Shown one piece after another: positions 25,097-33,812 of a DNA stretch of 64,000 nt; position 1 is the first letter of the stretch, and each line of letters opens with the position of its first letter. The DNA is taken from NCBI GenBank assembly GCA_037439425.1, contig JBBIWA010000024.1, forward strand, positions 1-64,000, read 5' to 3'. The position numbers and the translations under genes were made by a program. This stretch comes from JBBIWA01 sp037439425. Lineage in GTDB: Bacteria; Acidobacteriota; Blastocatellia; RBC074. The notes below the pieces were generated by a model. The model made no database searches, was not told where the DNA came from, and was given only the letters and a program-made list of their open reading frames with translations.

Positions 25097-25711
25097 ATGT
25101 TAGATTACGCTGAGCCTGTTACCATCCTGATAGAAGAGTTCAAGCGATTGCCTGGCATTGGGCACAAATCAGCTCAGCGCCTGGCATTTCATCTGCTGAA
25201 GGCTTCTCAGGAGGAAGTGGATCGCCTGGTTAATGCTATCCGGGAGGTCAAAGAGAAGATTATCTTATGTTCGGTCTGCAATAACCTGACCGAGATAGAC
25301 CCCTGCCGCTTCTGTACCAGCCCCGTGCGCGATCGCTCGGTGATCTGCGTGGTAGAAGAACCGCATAACCTGGTGGCGATTGAAAAGACGCGCGAATACC
25401 ACGGCCTCTACCACGTGCTGCACGGCGCGCTCTCACCTATTCGCGGCATTGGCCCAGAAGAGCTGCAAATTAAGAGTCTGCTGGCCCGCTTGCATCCGCG
25501 AGAGGGCAATGAATCAGAGGTCAAAGAGATCATTCTGGCTACCAATCCGAATACAGAAGGCGAAGCAACGGCCAATTACCTGGGCCGGCTGATTAAACCG
25601 TTGGGGGTGCGCGTAACGCGCATCGCCATGGGACTGCCTGTCGGAAGCGATCTTGAATATGCTGACGAAGTAACCATGCACAAAGCACTTGCCAATCGGC
25701 ATGAGATCTAA
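25097..25711 (+). CDS. recR: recombination mediator protein RecR
   Basis: Ring-forming DNA-binding protein of the RecFOR gap-repair pathway. The 204 residues show the helix-hairpin-helix LPGIGHKSAQRLAFHLL, the C4 zinc finger CSVCNNLTEIDPCRFC, a Toprim domain starting ICVVEEPHNLVAIEKT with ATNPNTEGEATANYL, and the C-terminal RIAMGLPVGSDLEYADE. ATG 25097 (MLDYAEPV) agrees with family length; a TTG at 25076 is in frame upstream. Confidence 0.96.
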   Translation: MLDYAEPVTILIEEFKRLPGIGHKSAQRLAFHLLKASQEEVDRLVNAIREVKEKIILCSVCNNLTEIDPCRFCTSPVRDRSVICVVEEPHNLVAIEKTREYHGLYHVLHGALSPIRGIGPEELQIKSLLARLHPREGNESEVKEIILATNPNTEGEATANYLGRLIKPLGVRVTRIAMGLPVGSDLEYADEVTMHKALANRHEI

Positions 25712-25723
25712 CGTTCAAGACCG

Positions 25724-26227
25724 ATGGAGTTTTCTCAGGACAAAGACTTCGTGGCCGACTATTTGGCGCTCAAGGCAGCCAACGACCAATTGCGTGAGCG
25801 TGGTAAGCAGTGGTTGATGGAGACACTGAGCAACTTCTGCGCAGAGATCAACCGCCACTTCAACGCTGCTTCTGCTCAGTCGGCGCTTCAGCTTGGCCGC
25901 CAACAATGGCAATTCAAGGTGGGCAATTCCGTAATGGTAGGCGAGCGGATGGGGATCCGCTATCTTGGCCGGACGTTGATTGTTGAGGCTGGTTGGCCAC
26001 GCGAAGCGCAGCATGGCTTTGTGCCTGATCAGGGGCTTGCGCGCGGACGCATTAGTTTAAGCACCAGTCCTATTCTTGAAGCCCGACCTATTGATGAGCT
26101 GGTTCTCAGGCATTGCGGTGGCGGTGAGGCTGCATGGTATGTCGTTGAGAAAGAGAGAATCGGTCAGATGGTGACAGAAGCCCGTCTGCGCGCCTACCTG
26201 GAGGTAGTCCTTTCCAGCCAATCTTAA
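25724..26227 (+). CDS. protein of unknown function downstream of recR
   Basis: A 167-residue soluble protein starting 12 bases after recR, so probably in the same transcript. It begins with a helical stretch (YLALKAANDQLRERGKQWLM), followed by likely beta strands (WQFKVGNSVMVGERMGIRYL, TLIVEAGWPR) and a polar helical C-terminus. No signal peptide, membrane segment or catalytic motif stands out. I do not recognise a family; position suggests a link to DNA repair or simply read-through from recR. Confidence 0.65.
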   Translation: MEFSQDKDFVADYLALKAANDQLRERGKQWLMETLSNFCAEINRHFNAASAQSALQLGRQQWQFKVGNSVMVGERMGIRYLGRTLIVEAGWPREAQHGFVPDQGLARGRISLSTSPILEARPIDELVLRHCGGGEAAWYVVEKERIGQMVTEARLRAYLEVVLSSQS

Positions 26228-26340
26228 AGCTAAGCCGTGCCGATCAGCGCTTTGGTTTCTGCGGGCAGCTCTTTTGCGCCCCAACGAAGATGATAACTAA
26301 TTCGCAGGCTGGCCGCTCGTGCGCCAGCTACCGATGCAAT

Positions 26341-27120
26341 TTACTCCATCGGCACAAGCGTTCCCAGCACGTGATAGCCGCCGTCAACATAAATCACCTC
26401 ACCGGTAATGCCACGTGAGAGTGGGCTGATGAGAAAGAGCGCCGTGTCGCCCACTTCGCTCTGCTCGGTAGAACGGCGCAGCGGAGCGACTTCGCGATGA
26501 TGCTCGATCATCTTGCTGATGCCGGAAACCCCGCGCGCTGCCAGAGTCTTGATGGGACCTGCTGAAATCGCATTGACGCGAATGCCGCGTGGGCCGAGAT
26601 CGTGAGCGAGGTAGCGCACCGTCGCTTCTAACGCAGCTTTCGCCACACCCATCACGTTGTAATGCGGAACCACACGCTCACTGCCCAGATAGGTAAGCGT
26701 GATGATCGAACCGCCTTCGCCCATCAGCGGCAGGGCGGCACGTGCAAGCGCCACCAGCGAATAAGCGCTCACATCCAGCGCCGTCGCAAATCCCTGCCGC
26801 GAAGTGTTGATGAATTCCCCACTCAGCTCTTCGCGCGGCGCAAATGCCACCGAATGGACAAGGAAGTCAAGGCGACCTAATTCTGCTTCAACGCTTTTCA
26901 TCAGGGCCGCGATCTGGTCATCACTGCTGACGTCACAGGGAAATGTCTTGGCGCCTTCAATAGTCTGCGCCAATTCTTCGACATTTCCCTGGAGTCGCTC
27001 GTTCTGATAATTAAAGGCCAGGCGCGCTCCTTCACGCGCTGCGGCCTGAGCGATAGCCCACGCGATACTATGTTTATTGGCTACCCCCACGATCAGCCCG
27101 TTCTTTCCTTCCAGCAACAT
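26341..27120 (-). CDS. fabI: enoyl-[acyl-carrier-protein] reductase (NADH), FabI type
   Basis: Last reduction of each fatty-acid elongation cycle. The 259-residue SDR-fold protein has the FabI-specific dinucleotide loop VGVANKHSIAWAIA instead of TGxxxGxG, HSVAFAPREEL, and the catalytic Y-x6-K in HYNVMGVAKAALEA, then SAGPIKTLAARG. ATG 27120 has GAGGAG upstream; the longer frame to 27174 is leader. It is monocistronic, facing the recR cluster. Confidence 0.95.
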   Translation of the reverse strand: MLLEGKNGLIVGVANKHSIAWAIAQAAAREGARLAFNYQNERLQGNVEELAQTIEGAKTFPCDVSSDDQIAALMKSVEAELGRLDFLVHSVAFAPREELSGEFINTSRQGFATALDVSAYSLVALARAALPLMGEGGSIITLTYLGSERVVPHYNVMGVAKAALEATVRYLAHDLGPRGIRVNAISAGPIKTLAARGVSGISKMIEHHREVAPLRRSTEQSEVGDTALFLISPLSRGITGEVIYVDGGYHVLGTLVPME

Positions 27121-27266
27121 ATCTTTATCTCCTCGGTAGTGTTTGGGGTGTGCATGGAGCCTTGAAGATAGCACGATTCAGCGGATCTTTGAATCGCATC
27201 TCGTTGGTTGCTGCCCTTGAGTCACACTTACTGCACCCGTTCAGTCGCTGAGCGGCATTAGCTCAT

Positions 27267-27300
27267 AAAAAATGGGTAGCGATGATATAGTCGCTACCCA
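27267..27300 (-). terminator. Rho-independent terminator of the secreted-protein operon
   Basis: On the minus strand, TGGGTAGCGA and TCGCTACCCA form a perfect 10-bp stem around an 8-base loop, followed directly by six Ts. It lies 30 bases past the stop of the TIGR03437/YfaP-like gene, closing the four-gene run that begins at 33812. Confidence 0.92.
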
Positions 27301-27329
27301 AGGAGAGGTTGCGCGGTAGAAAAGCTATG

Positions 27330-28880
27330 CTAGAAGATGATTTTGATGTTTGATGGGTCTGGTTCGTCAGTCAATTGATTGATGATATTCAACTGGCCGT
27401 TACTGAGCTCAAAAACTTTCCATAACGTCCCTCCGCCAGTAGGAGCAGTGATATAGGCTATTTGCTGATTACCGCTGTAGATGCGAACTCGCACTCCGGC
27501 CTGTGCCAGGCGCACACTTCCATCCAGATCCCGGTCCGTGTAGTTTTGTACCGAGAATCGATAGAGACCGCCCGCCTGGGGAGTTACCGTGATAGTTTCC
27601 GGCCCAATCCCGGTCAGATCATCCCGATCAAACCTGGCGGTGACGGGATTGCCCAGATCCGTCTCTTCGTTCCACCAGACGTGAAACCGGGAGCTGTTTT
27701 GGGCAGGGCCAGTCAGGTGGGCATCGAGGTCAATCCCACTTTGCCACGACAGAACAATTCGATATTGTCCTGTGGCCAGCGGCGGGGTGAGCGCAATAGG
27801 CGCTACCACATTAGTCTTCCCGCCTGTGACGGTCTCAGTTTGGCTTGCTGTTAAGAACCCGACAGCCGAAGCTGTAAGATTGTAGCTGCCCGGTGAGATG
27901 ATGTAGAAGCTATAGCTGCCTTCTCCATTGGTCGTGACATTGCGGGTCTTGCCGCTTCCCGTTGGTTGAAGTGAGAGGCTCGCGCCACCAATCGGACCGC
28001 CAGTCAAAGCATTGACCACGGAGCCTGTGACGCTGCCGAATTCATTCTTGTTAGCGACGGCGATCGTTGGCTCCAGACTCTGTTTCCCTCTCAAATCCAC
28101 TCTCAGCGGCGTGGCCAGATTGGTCGGGAGGCTTTCAGGTAGAATCGCGTTGATTTGCCAGAGGCCGACAAAACCAGGTGCCAGACCACTGAATAGTACC
28201 TGCGCCTGCAAGCCCCCGATAGTCACTGTAGTAGTATCGGTGGCAAGTGCCAGCGGTGAAGAAGGAGCAGCCTGGCCATCAGCCACCTGTGGATTGGTGG
28301 CCCCAATCCCTGTCGCGTAAATGATCACAAAATTGCCCGAAGCCTCAGGACGCGAGCCGGGGAAGCGATCAAAATCGGCGTTAATCGAATAATCTGAATT
28401 CAGCACTGCTGCTTGGTTACGCCCGGTGGCGTCCACTGTGAAGATACCTGGCGCTGCGTCCACGACAGAGGCTGTCCCGCTAGCAATGGGCGTGGGGGAG
28501 CTGCCGTTAAAGACCTCCACTGTGACAGTTCCGACATTAACCCCGCTCGGCACCTGCAGGTTGACCTGGCTTGCCGAGGCGTAAAAGAGCGGTGCTGTAA
28601 TACCATTGATCTTCACCGACAAACCGGCAAGAGAAGTGGGCAGCGGAAGCGATGTCGCAGCCTCTGCCTGCTGGGTTGTCAGGTTACTACCGAAGAGCGC
28701 TGCGATTGAGCCAGGAGCGATCTTCGTGTCATAGCTCGCCGCATTGACGAGCGCCACCGTGCTGGCAATGCTACTTGCCTGTGCCTCTTTGACTGGTCTG
28801 ACAGCTAGTGCCACTAGGCCAAGGCAAGTTCCTATCGAAAGAAGCCAGCGAATTGAAGATAAAGGTGGATGCGGTCTCAT
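27330..28880 (-). CDS. secreted protein with TIGR03437, carboxypeptidase-regulatory-like and YfaP-like domains
   Basis: 516 residues with an N-terminal signal peptide (SIGTCLGLVALAVRPVKEAQ). Residues ~40-260 are a TIGR03437 domain, the extracellular module typical of Acidobacteriota: VNAASYDTKIAPGSIAALFG, LPLPTSLAGLSVKING, FVIIYATGIGATNPQVADGQ and FSGLAPGFVGLWQINAILP. Then comes a carboxypeptidase-regulatory-like beta-sandwich (GSVTGSVVNALTGGPIGGAS, near 285-365) and a C-terminal region like YfaP/DUF2135 (VLSWQSGIDLDAHLTGPAQN, near 380-490). A structural or ligand-binding role at the cell surface is likely. GGGAG precedes ATG 28880. It is the last gene of a four-gene run closed by a terminator. 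Confidence 0.8.
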   Translation of the reverse strand: MRPHPPLSSIRWLLSIGTCLGLVALAVRPVKEAQASSIASTVALVNAASYDTKIAPGSIAALFGSNLTTQQAEAATSLPLPTSLAGLSVKINGITAPLFYASASQVNLQVPSGVNVGTVTVEVFNGSSPTPIASGTASVVDAAPGIFTVDATGRNQAAVLNSDYSINADFDRFPGSRPEASGNFVIIYATGIGATNPQVADGQAAPSSPLALATDTTTVTIGGLQAQVLFSGLAPGFVGLWQINAILPESLPTNLATPLRVDLRGKQSLEPTIAVANKNEFGSVTGSVVNALTGGPIGGASLSLQPTGSGKTRNVTTNGEGSYSFYIISPGSYNLTASAVGFLTASQTETVTGGKTNVVAPIALTPPLATGQYRIVLSWQSGIDLDAHLTGPAQNSSRFHVWWNEETDLGNPVTARFDRDDLTGIGPETITVTPQAGGLYRFSVQNYTDRDLDGSVRLAQAGVRVRIYSGNQQIAYITAPTGGGTLWKVFELSNGQLNIINQLTDEPDPSNIKIIF

Positions 28881-28962
28881 ACGCTATCTCCCGAACTGGT
28901 GACGAATGATGAATGAAGGTCGAAAGTAACCGCCTCACTCAACATTCCTGCTTCTGTAATCT

Positions 28963-30855
28963 TCACTCAATGGCAATAGTAACTGTCCTTGCTGTTCTAT
29001 TGCCGAGGCTGACAGTTAGCTCAACCGAAGCTCCGCTGGGGGCATCATTCGGAACCTGAATGTTCAATTGCCACAAACCTACGAATCCTGGAGCCAAACC
29101 ACTGAAGTAGACAGCGGCTGCTTTGCCGCCGATAGTGACTGTTGGGCTGGTAGAGGTTGCCATCAATGGGTTGCTTGTAGCTGTCTCGCCATCATTGACT
29201 ATCAACGGCTGCCCTGTGCTGGGATTGATTAGTTGCGCCCCGGTGCCTGTTCCGTAAAGGATTACGAAATCACCTTTCCTGGCGCGTTTGCTCTGTGGAT
29301 TCGCTGCTGGATCGCCATTCAGCGAGAAATCTGAGTTTTGTGCAACTGCCTGCCCGCTGCCTGAGAAATTGGCCGTGAAGATAGCCGGTGCTGTATCTGA
29401 AACGCTTACCACTCCGTAAGATGCTACTCCATCATCGCGCAGCACCACCACAGCGGCCTCTCCTGTTGCCGTGCTATAGGGCAGTTGGTAGTTGATTTGC
29501 CCGGCGCTGGTGAAATAAAGCGGCGCTACGATGCCATTGACGTAGACGCTGGTAGCTTGCAAAGAGCGTGGTAGTGGAATCGAGGTAGCAGCCGCAGTCC
29601 CACTTCCCACGATCAACTCAGTGCCAAAGAGCGCAACGATTTGACCAGGAGCAACGGTTGCTGAATAGGAGGCCGCATCTACCGTCGCTGCCCTCTGTGG
29701 ATTGATCACAGAAGCGAGCGCGAGGATGCGCGCGTTGGTCAGCGTTCCATTGCCTAACCTCACACGCACGACATAAGCGCCTGGGTGGGCAAGTTCACTT
29801 GCTGGAAGCGTCGCAACCAGGCCACCTGTAACGGGCTGAGTTGTTACTTCCAATCCATTGAAGATGATCCTGGCACCCTCGTCGAAGGTCCCAAGCGCCG
29901 TCAGGTCAAGCGCCGTCGCACCGCTCCAATCAAGATAATTTGAAGTGCCTGTCGTCTTCGATAAACCGGCCAGCGCCTGAGAGCCTTCATTCAAAACTTG
30001 AAAATTGATCGTTTGCTGCGTCTGCGCCTGCCCATCGCTCGCAGTAAAAGTTACCTGGTGCAACCCGACTTGGTTAGCTACGGGCGTGAAGGTGAATCGC
30101 CCGCTTGCCGGGTCAAAGGTTGCATTGCTCAGCGGGCTAGCACTGAGCGCGATTGGATCGCCGTTCGGGTCTGTTGCCGAAACGGTAAAGCTGATCCGGT
30201 CACCAACGCCCACAATTCGATCAGCCATGGCTGCAAATGTCGGCGGTTGATTGCTCAGCGGGGCATTAACCACAACTGAGGTTGTGTAGATGTAGTCGCC
30301 TTCAGGGGAGACCTGATTATTAGCAGCGTTGCCTGCTGCATAGAAGGTAATCACACCAACGTTTGACGCAGGAGCTGTCCAGGTAAATGACCAGCTAGCT
30401 GAACCGGCCTGCCCTGGAAATGTCCCGCTTCCTGTATGGTGCACGTAAGTCCGCGACTGCCCTGAGATAGTTGTTGATCGCCTGTCCGTATTCGTGCTAT
30501 CAGTGAGGTTGAAGCCTCCAATGGTGGAAGATACCCCGTTAGCATCAATAGCCGTCAACTCAAAACCCCAGCGTCTGGCTGTTGGATGCGTTACAGTTAC
30601 GGTTACCGGATAAGTCTGTCCCAGCACGTAGTTGGCAGGCAAGCCAGTAATCTGAATCTTACCCGAGCCGGAGTTCAGCTCGTAAGTGTAATGGCACCCT
30701 GTACAGTTCCCTTCGCCCGGTGCACCAGTGAAACCCAAGGGGGGACCGGGGCTGATCTTGGCCTGCACTCCTATGTCGGAGCGTTCACTCACTGCGTAAT
30801 AGCCGAACGTTCCCAGGACAAGGCCAAGCATGATTAACCTCTTGAGTAATTTCAT
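28963..30855 (-). CDS. secreted choice-of-anchor V domain protein with CxxCH motif and TIGR03437 domain
   Basis: 630 residues. After a signal peptide (MKLLKRLIMLGLVLGTFGYY) comes GFTGAPGEGNCTGCH (residues 41-55), where CTGCH is a c-type heme-binding pattern also found in choice-of-anchor V proteins, then a reelin-like beta domain (to ~190). Next are a cadherin/dystroglycan-like Ig module (FTVSATDPNGDPI and FTFTPVANQVGLHQVTFTAS, ~200-290), an IPT/TIG-like segment (~290-380) and a C-terminal TIGR03437 domain (~385-625). Domain order is reversed relative to its downstream neighbour. The start has AGAAGG immediately adjacent to ATG 30855; ATG 30831 has better spacing but would lose the charged N-region of the signal peptide. 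Confidence 0.8.
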   Translation of the reverse strand: MKLLKRLIMLGLVLGTFGYYAVSERSDIGVQAKISPGPPLGFTGAPGEGNCTGCHYTYELNSGSGKIQITGLPANYVLGQTYPVTVTVTHPTARRWGFELTAIDANGVSSTIGGFNLTDSTNTDRRSTTISGQSRTYVHHTGSGTFPGQAGSASWSFTWTAPASNVGVITFYAAGNAANNQVSPEGDYIYTTSVVVNAPLSNQPPTFAAMADRIVGVGDRISFTVSATDPNGDPIALSASPLSNATFDPASGRFTFTPVANQVGLHQVTFTASDGQAQTQQTINFQVLNEGSQALAGLSKTTGTSNYLDWSGATALDLTALGTFDEGARIIFNGLEVTTQPVTGGLVATLPASELAHPGAYVVRVRLGNGTLTNARILALASVINPQRAATVDAASYSATVAPGQIVALFGTELIVGSGTAAATSIPLPRSLQATSVYVNGIVAPLYFTSAGQINYQLPYSTATGEAAVVVLRDDGVASYGVVSVSDTAPAIFTANFSGSGQAVAQNSDFSLNGDPAANPQSKRARKGDFVILYGTGTGAQLINPSTGQPLIVNDGETATSNPLMATSTSPTVTIGGKAAAVYFSGLAPGFVGLWQLNIQVPNDAPSGASVELTVSLGNRTARTVTIAIE

Positions 30856-30891
30856 CCTTCTGAGTTTTAGAGCTCAAATCTCGAACTTTAC

Positions 30892-30914
30892 GTCTTGAGC
30901 CTGCAGCTCAAGAC
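30892..30914. other. perfect stem-loop between DUF1501 and CxxCH-protein genes
   Basis: GTCTTGAGC (30892-30900) and GCTCAAGAC (30906-30914) form a 9-bp perfect stem with loop CTGCA. It lies in the 91-base space between two co-directional genes and has no T-run on the minus strand, so it could be an mRNA-stabilising or processing hairpin rather than a terminator. Confidence 0.55.
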
Positions 30915-30946
30915 ACAGAATTCAAGATTCAAGACTTAAGTTGGGG

Positions 30947-32254
30947 CTAGGCGATGAAGCCCAGGTTGTTAAAGTTTCCGTTAAGCACCGGCACCGGATC
31001 GCCTCCCAGCCAATCCCGAATAATCGTGGCATAGACATCGCGGAAATCGATCTTCCACTTGAGATTGCCCCTATCCAGATCGGTCAGGCTTGGGTCTGCT
31101 CCATAGACGCCGCCTTTGACGCGATCGCCGATCACAAAGATGTTATTGGCTGTGCCATGGTCAGTGCCATTACTGGCGTTGTCAGCGACTCGACGACCAA
31201 ATTCGGACCAGATCAAGATGATAACCTTGTGCGACATATTGTGAGCTACCAGGTCATCGTAAAAGGCTTTCAGCCCAGCAGCTACACGGCTGAGCAAGAC
31301 AGGCTGTGTACTTGCGTCATTGGGGTTGCTGGGGTTGACCTGATTGGCGTGTGTATCATACCCGCCGGTCGAGATATAGAAGACACGGGTGCCAAGCGTT
31401 GGGGAAGCAGTTGCCAGCTTGGCAATCAACTTCAGCCCCGCCGCAAAGCTGTTACCTGAAGGATAGGTCACAGGGCTGGTGTAGGAACTATTAGCTTGAG
31501 CGACCAAATCAGCGCTGTTCATCGCATCAATCGCCGCTGCCTCCATCAGATCAACGTAAGGCAATGCCGAGGCGGTTGTGTCCATAACCCTGGCCGCCAA
31601 AATCTGATTGTTCCGGTCGCCCGGGGATGAGTTGTCAGTGTTGAACTGGTAGCCTGTCGGATTACCATTGTTGTCACTGCTGATGCCGACTACCTTCGCG
31701 CCTGAAGCATAGAGGGTGATGTTGATTGCCCCGATGCTAACTGTATCCAAGGCGTTATCCTTATTACCGAAGAGCGCCGAGTGACGTCCGATCCAACCGT
31801 TGCGATTGGCAGTGGCGATGTTAGGATTGGGATCGCCTGAGTAATAGATGTCGCGCGAGCTGAAGTGTGAGAGGTTAGGCACGGGATAGTGAACAGCCTG
31901 GATCACTGCCATTTTGCCTGCGTCAACAAGTGGCTTGATAGCATCCAGACTCGGCGCCAAGCCCATGGTGGTTGAGCCATAGAGCGGCCGCACCTGATCT
32001 TTCGGGATGGCTATCCTTGTGCGGAAGCTAGCGTAAATGTCGTATTGCTGAAGAGGGACAATTGTGTTGAGCCCATCGTTGCCTCCCGCCAGTTCAACGA
32101 TGACCAGGACGTTGCCATTGCCAACAGCATCATCAGCCAATTGGTTGACAATAGTAGTTCCTGCCGCCGTCCGGTTCAGCACTGGCAACATCATCCCTGC
32201 GCCAACTGCTCCGGCGCCGCTTTTGATAAACTGCCTACGAGTTAGTTTCGACAT
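30947..32254 (-). CDS. DUF1501 domain-containing protein, Tat-exported
   Basis: A 435-residue member of the DUF1501 family (alkaline-phosphatase-like fold). The N-terminus MSKLTRRQFIKSGAGAVGAG is a twin-arginine signal. The domain begins VIVELAGGNDGLNTIVPLQQ and continues with YISTGGYDTHANQ, ILIWSEFGRRVADNASNGTD, HGTANNIFVIGD and the C-terminal DFRDVYATIIRDWLGG. GGAGGAG upstream of ATG 32254 fixes the start. DUF1501 and DUF1800 genes are commonly adjacent in Acidobacteriota, Planctomycetota and Bacteroidota, and the function of the pair is unknown. The gene follows DUF1800 by 82 bases. Confidence 0.88.
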   Translation of the reverse strand: MSKLTRRQFIKSGAGAVGAGMMLPVLNRTAAGTTIVNQLADDAVGNGNVLVIVELAGGNDGLNTIVPLQQYDIYASFRTRIAIPKDQVRPLYGSTTMGLAPSLDAIKPLVDAGKMAVIQAVHYPVPNLSHFSSRDIYYSGDPNPNIATANRNGWIGRHSALFGNKDNALDTVSIGAINITLYASGAKVVGISSDNNGNPTGYQFNTDNSSPGDRNNQILAARVMDTTASALPYVDLMEAAAIDAMNSADLVAQANSSYTSPVTYPSGNSFAAGLKLIAKLATASPTLGTRVFYISTGGYDTHANQVNPSNPNDASTQPVLLSRVAAGLKAFYDDLVAHNMSHKVIILIWSEFGRRVADNASNGTDHGTANNIFVIGDRVKGGVYGADPSLTDLDRGNLKWKIDFRDVYATIIRDWLGGDPVPVLNGNFNNLGFIA

Positions 32255-32336
32255 ATGCTCACTCCTCCGCTGGTGGTGAGTGATGAGTGACGAGTGGCCA
32301 AATACATTACTCATCATTCATCACTATCTGGCATCA

Positions 32337-33812
32337 CTAAAAGTTCTGGCACTCCGGACGCGACAAAATAAGATGAATCAGGCCGCGCACCTTCTTGTTC
32401 TTGGTCGTATTGTCGAGTGTGAAGGTATTGCTGATCGTACCGTTGTCGTTCCTCTTCATATAGTCCACCAAGGCCTGGCGAACAGCTGGTGCGAGTGGGG
32501 CCTGGATGAGCAAACCAACGAAATAGTCCACCACCTGCTCAGCCGTCGAGTTGGTGCCCAAGCCGCCAGTAGCAAGCACCGTGTCAATGGGAATGCCTGT
32601 GTTACCTGGCGTTGTGCTGCGATTAGTGGCCAGAGCGTTGGCCCAGTTGGCGCGCGCCAGATACTGTGAGGTACTAATCCACTCAGTGCCGCCCGGCCAG
32701 CCAGCCACATCCGGCGGCCAGAAGAGCCATTGGCCCATAGCGCGCAAATTATTATTGTTCAAGTTCCTGGTTGCAATCGAAGCCTGCAACAACCGAACAG
32801 CACTGACCACATAGTAGGCAGGCCATTTGATCAGGGCGTGGATTGCTTTGTCCGAGTAGAACTCCTTGGTGTTCAGGAACAAGTCGCGCAGGATCGCTTT
32901 GATGTTGAAATTGCTCCGCTTGGCCACAGCAGCCAGATGCTCAACGACGTGAGGCTCTGGGTTTTCGTAGGCGAAGTACTCAAATAACTTCTTGCCGATA
33001 AACCGCGCCGCGTGGGTTCGTTGCGGTTCGTGATCCAGGACCAGGTCTACGATGTCATCGCCGTTGAAATTCCGCGTCACCCCGAAGACCGTTTTATCAC
33101 CGTAGTCGTGATTGCGCGCTGCCGTCGAGTTGTCATTGGTGGGAGGGGGGATTCTGACAAGTTGGGCTGGGTCGGTGATCGAACCGTTGAGGGGCACATT
33201 GTTGGTCCTAGGATCGTTATTCAGACCCCAACCAGTAAAGGCGCGCGCTGCCTGTTGCACATCCGGCTCGGTGTAAGCGCCTGCCTGGAAACCTTCAAAG
33301 CCCAAACTAAAGAGCTCAAACAGTTCGCGCGCATAGTTCTCGTTAGGGCTGGTCTTGGTATTAAGGCGTGAATCGAGCCAGATAATCATCGCCGGGTCTC
33401 TATTGATCCCTTTGAGCAAGGCCCTGAAGTCGCCTGTCGCATAGTTGCGCACGAGTTGGTTCTGCCAGTAGAGATACTTTGCATTGCCGATCTTGTCGTA
33501 AGAGGTTGCAAAGTGGTCGTGCCAGAAGAGAACCATTCTCTCTTGCAAGGGGCGCCTGGTTTTGATCATGAGGTTGAGCCACCAAGAGGCGACATCGTCA
33601 ATTCTCATGTTGGTGGTGTCTACCGTACCGTCGCTCATGGTTGGGACAGGCGGGATGCTGGGATCCTCCGGGATGTTCTCGTAGTTGACCAACTGATCAA
33701 CAGTCGCCTCAAAGCCTTGCTTGAGGTAGATCTCGTTGATCTCATCTGGGCGGGCACCAAAAGCGGCACGTCGCAGAAGATGGGCCATCCTGGTATAGGC
33801 ATCTGCTGGCAT
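32337..33812 (-). CDS. DUF1800 domain-containing protein
   Basis: 491 residues from ATG 33812, fixed by GGAGGAAG upstream. It matches DUF1800 throughout: HLLRRAAFGARPDEIN at the start, MVLFWHDHFATSYDKIG, NRDPAMIIWLDSRLNTKTSP with NENYARELFELFSLG, ARAFTGWGLNNDP, and WPPDVAGWPGGTEWISTSQY toward the C-terminus. No convincing signal peptide is present from this start, though the open frame extends upstream to 33902 with a hydrophobic stretch (YVPLFLCGGAISLVAKVL), so a longer exported form cannot be excluded. It is the first gene of the four-gene run with DUF1501 and the two TIGR03437 proteins. Confidence 0.88.
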   Translation of the reverse strand: MPADAYTRMAHLLRRAAFGARPDEINEIYLKQGFEATVDQLVNYENIPEDPSIPPVPTMSDGTVDTTNMRIDDVASWWLNLMIKTRRPLQERMVLFWHDHFATSYDKIGNAKYLYWQNQLVRNYATGDFRALLKGINRDPAMIIWLDSRLNTKTSPNENYARELFELFSLGFEGFQAGAYTEPDVQQAARAFTGWGLNNDPRTNNVPLNGSITDPAQLVRIPPPTNDNSTAARNHDYGDKTVFGVTRNFNGDDIVDLVLDHEPQRTHAARFIGKKLFEYFAYENPEPHVVEHLAAVAKRSNFNIKAILRDLFLNTKEFYSDKAIHALIKWPAYYVVSAVRLLQASIATRNLNNNNLRAMGQWLFWPPDVAGWPGGTEWISTSQYLARANWANALATNRSTTPGNTGIPIDTVLATGGLGTNSTAEQVVDYFVGLLIQAPLAPAVRQALVDYMKRNDNGTISNTFTLDNTTKNKKVRGLIHLILSRPECQNF

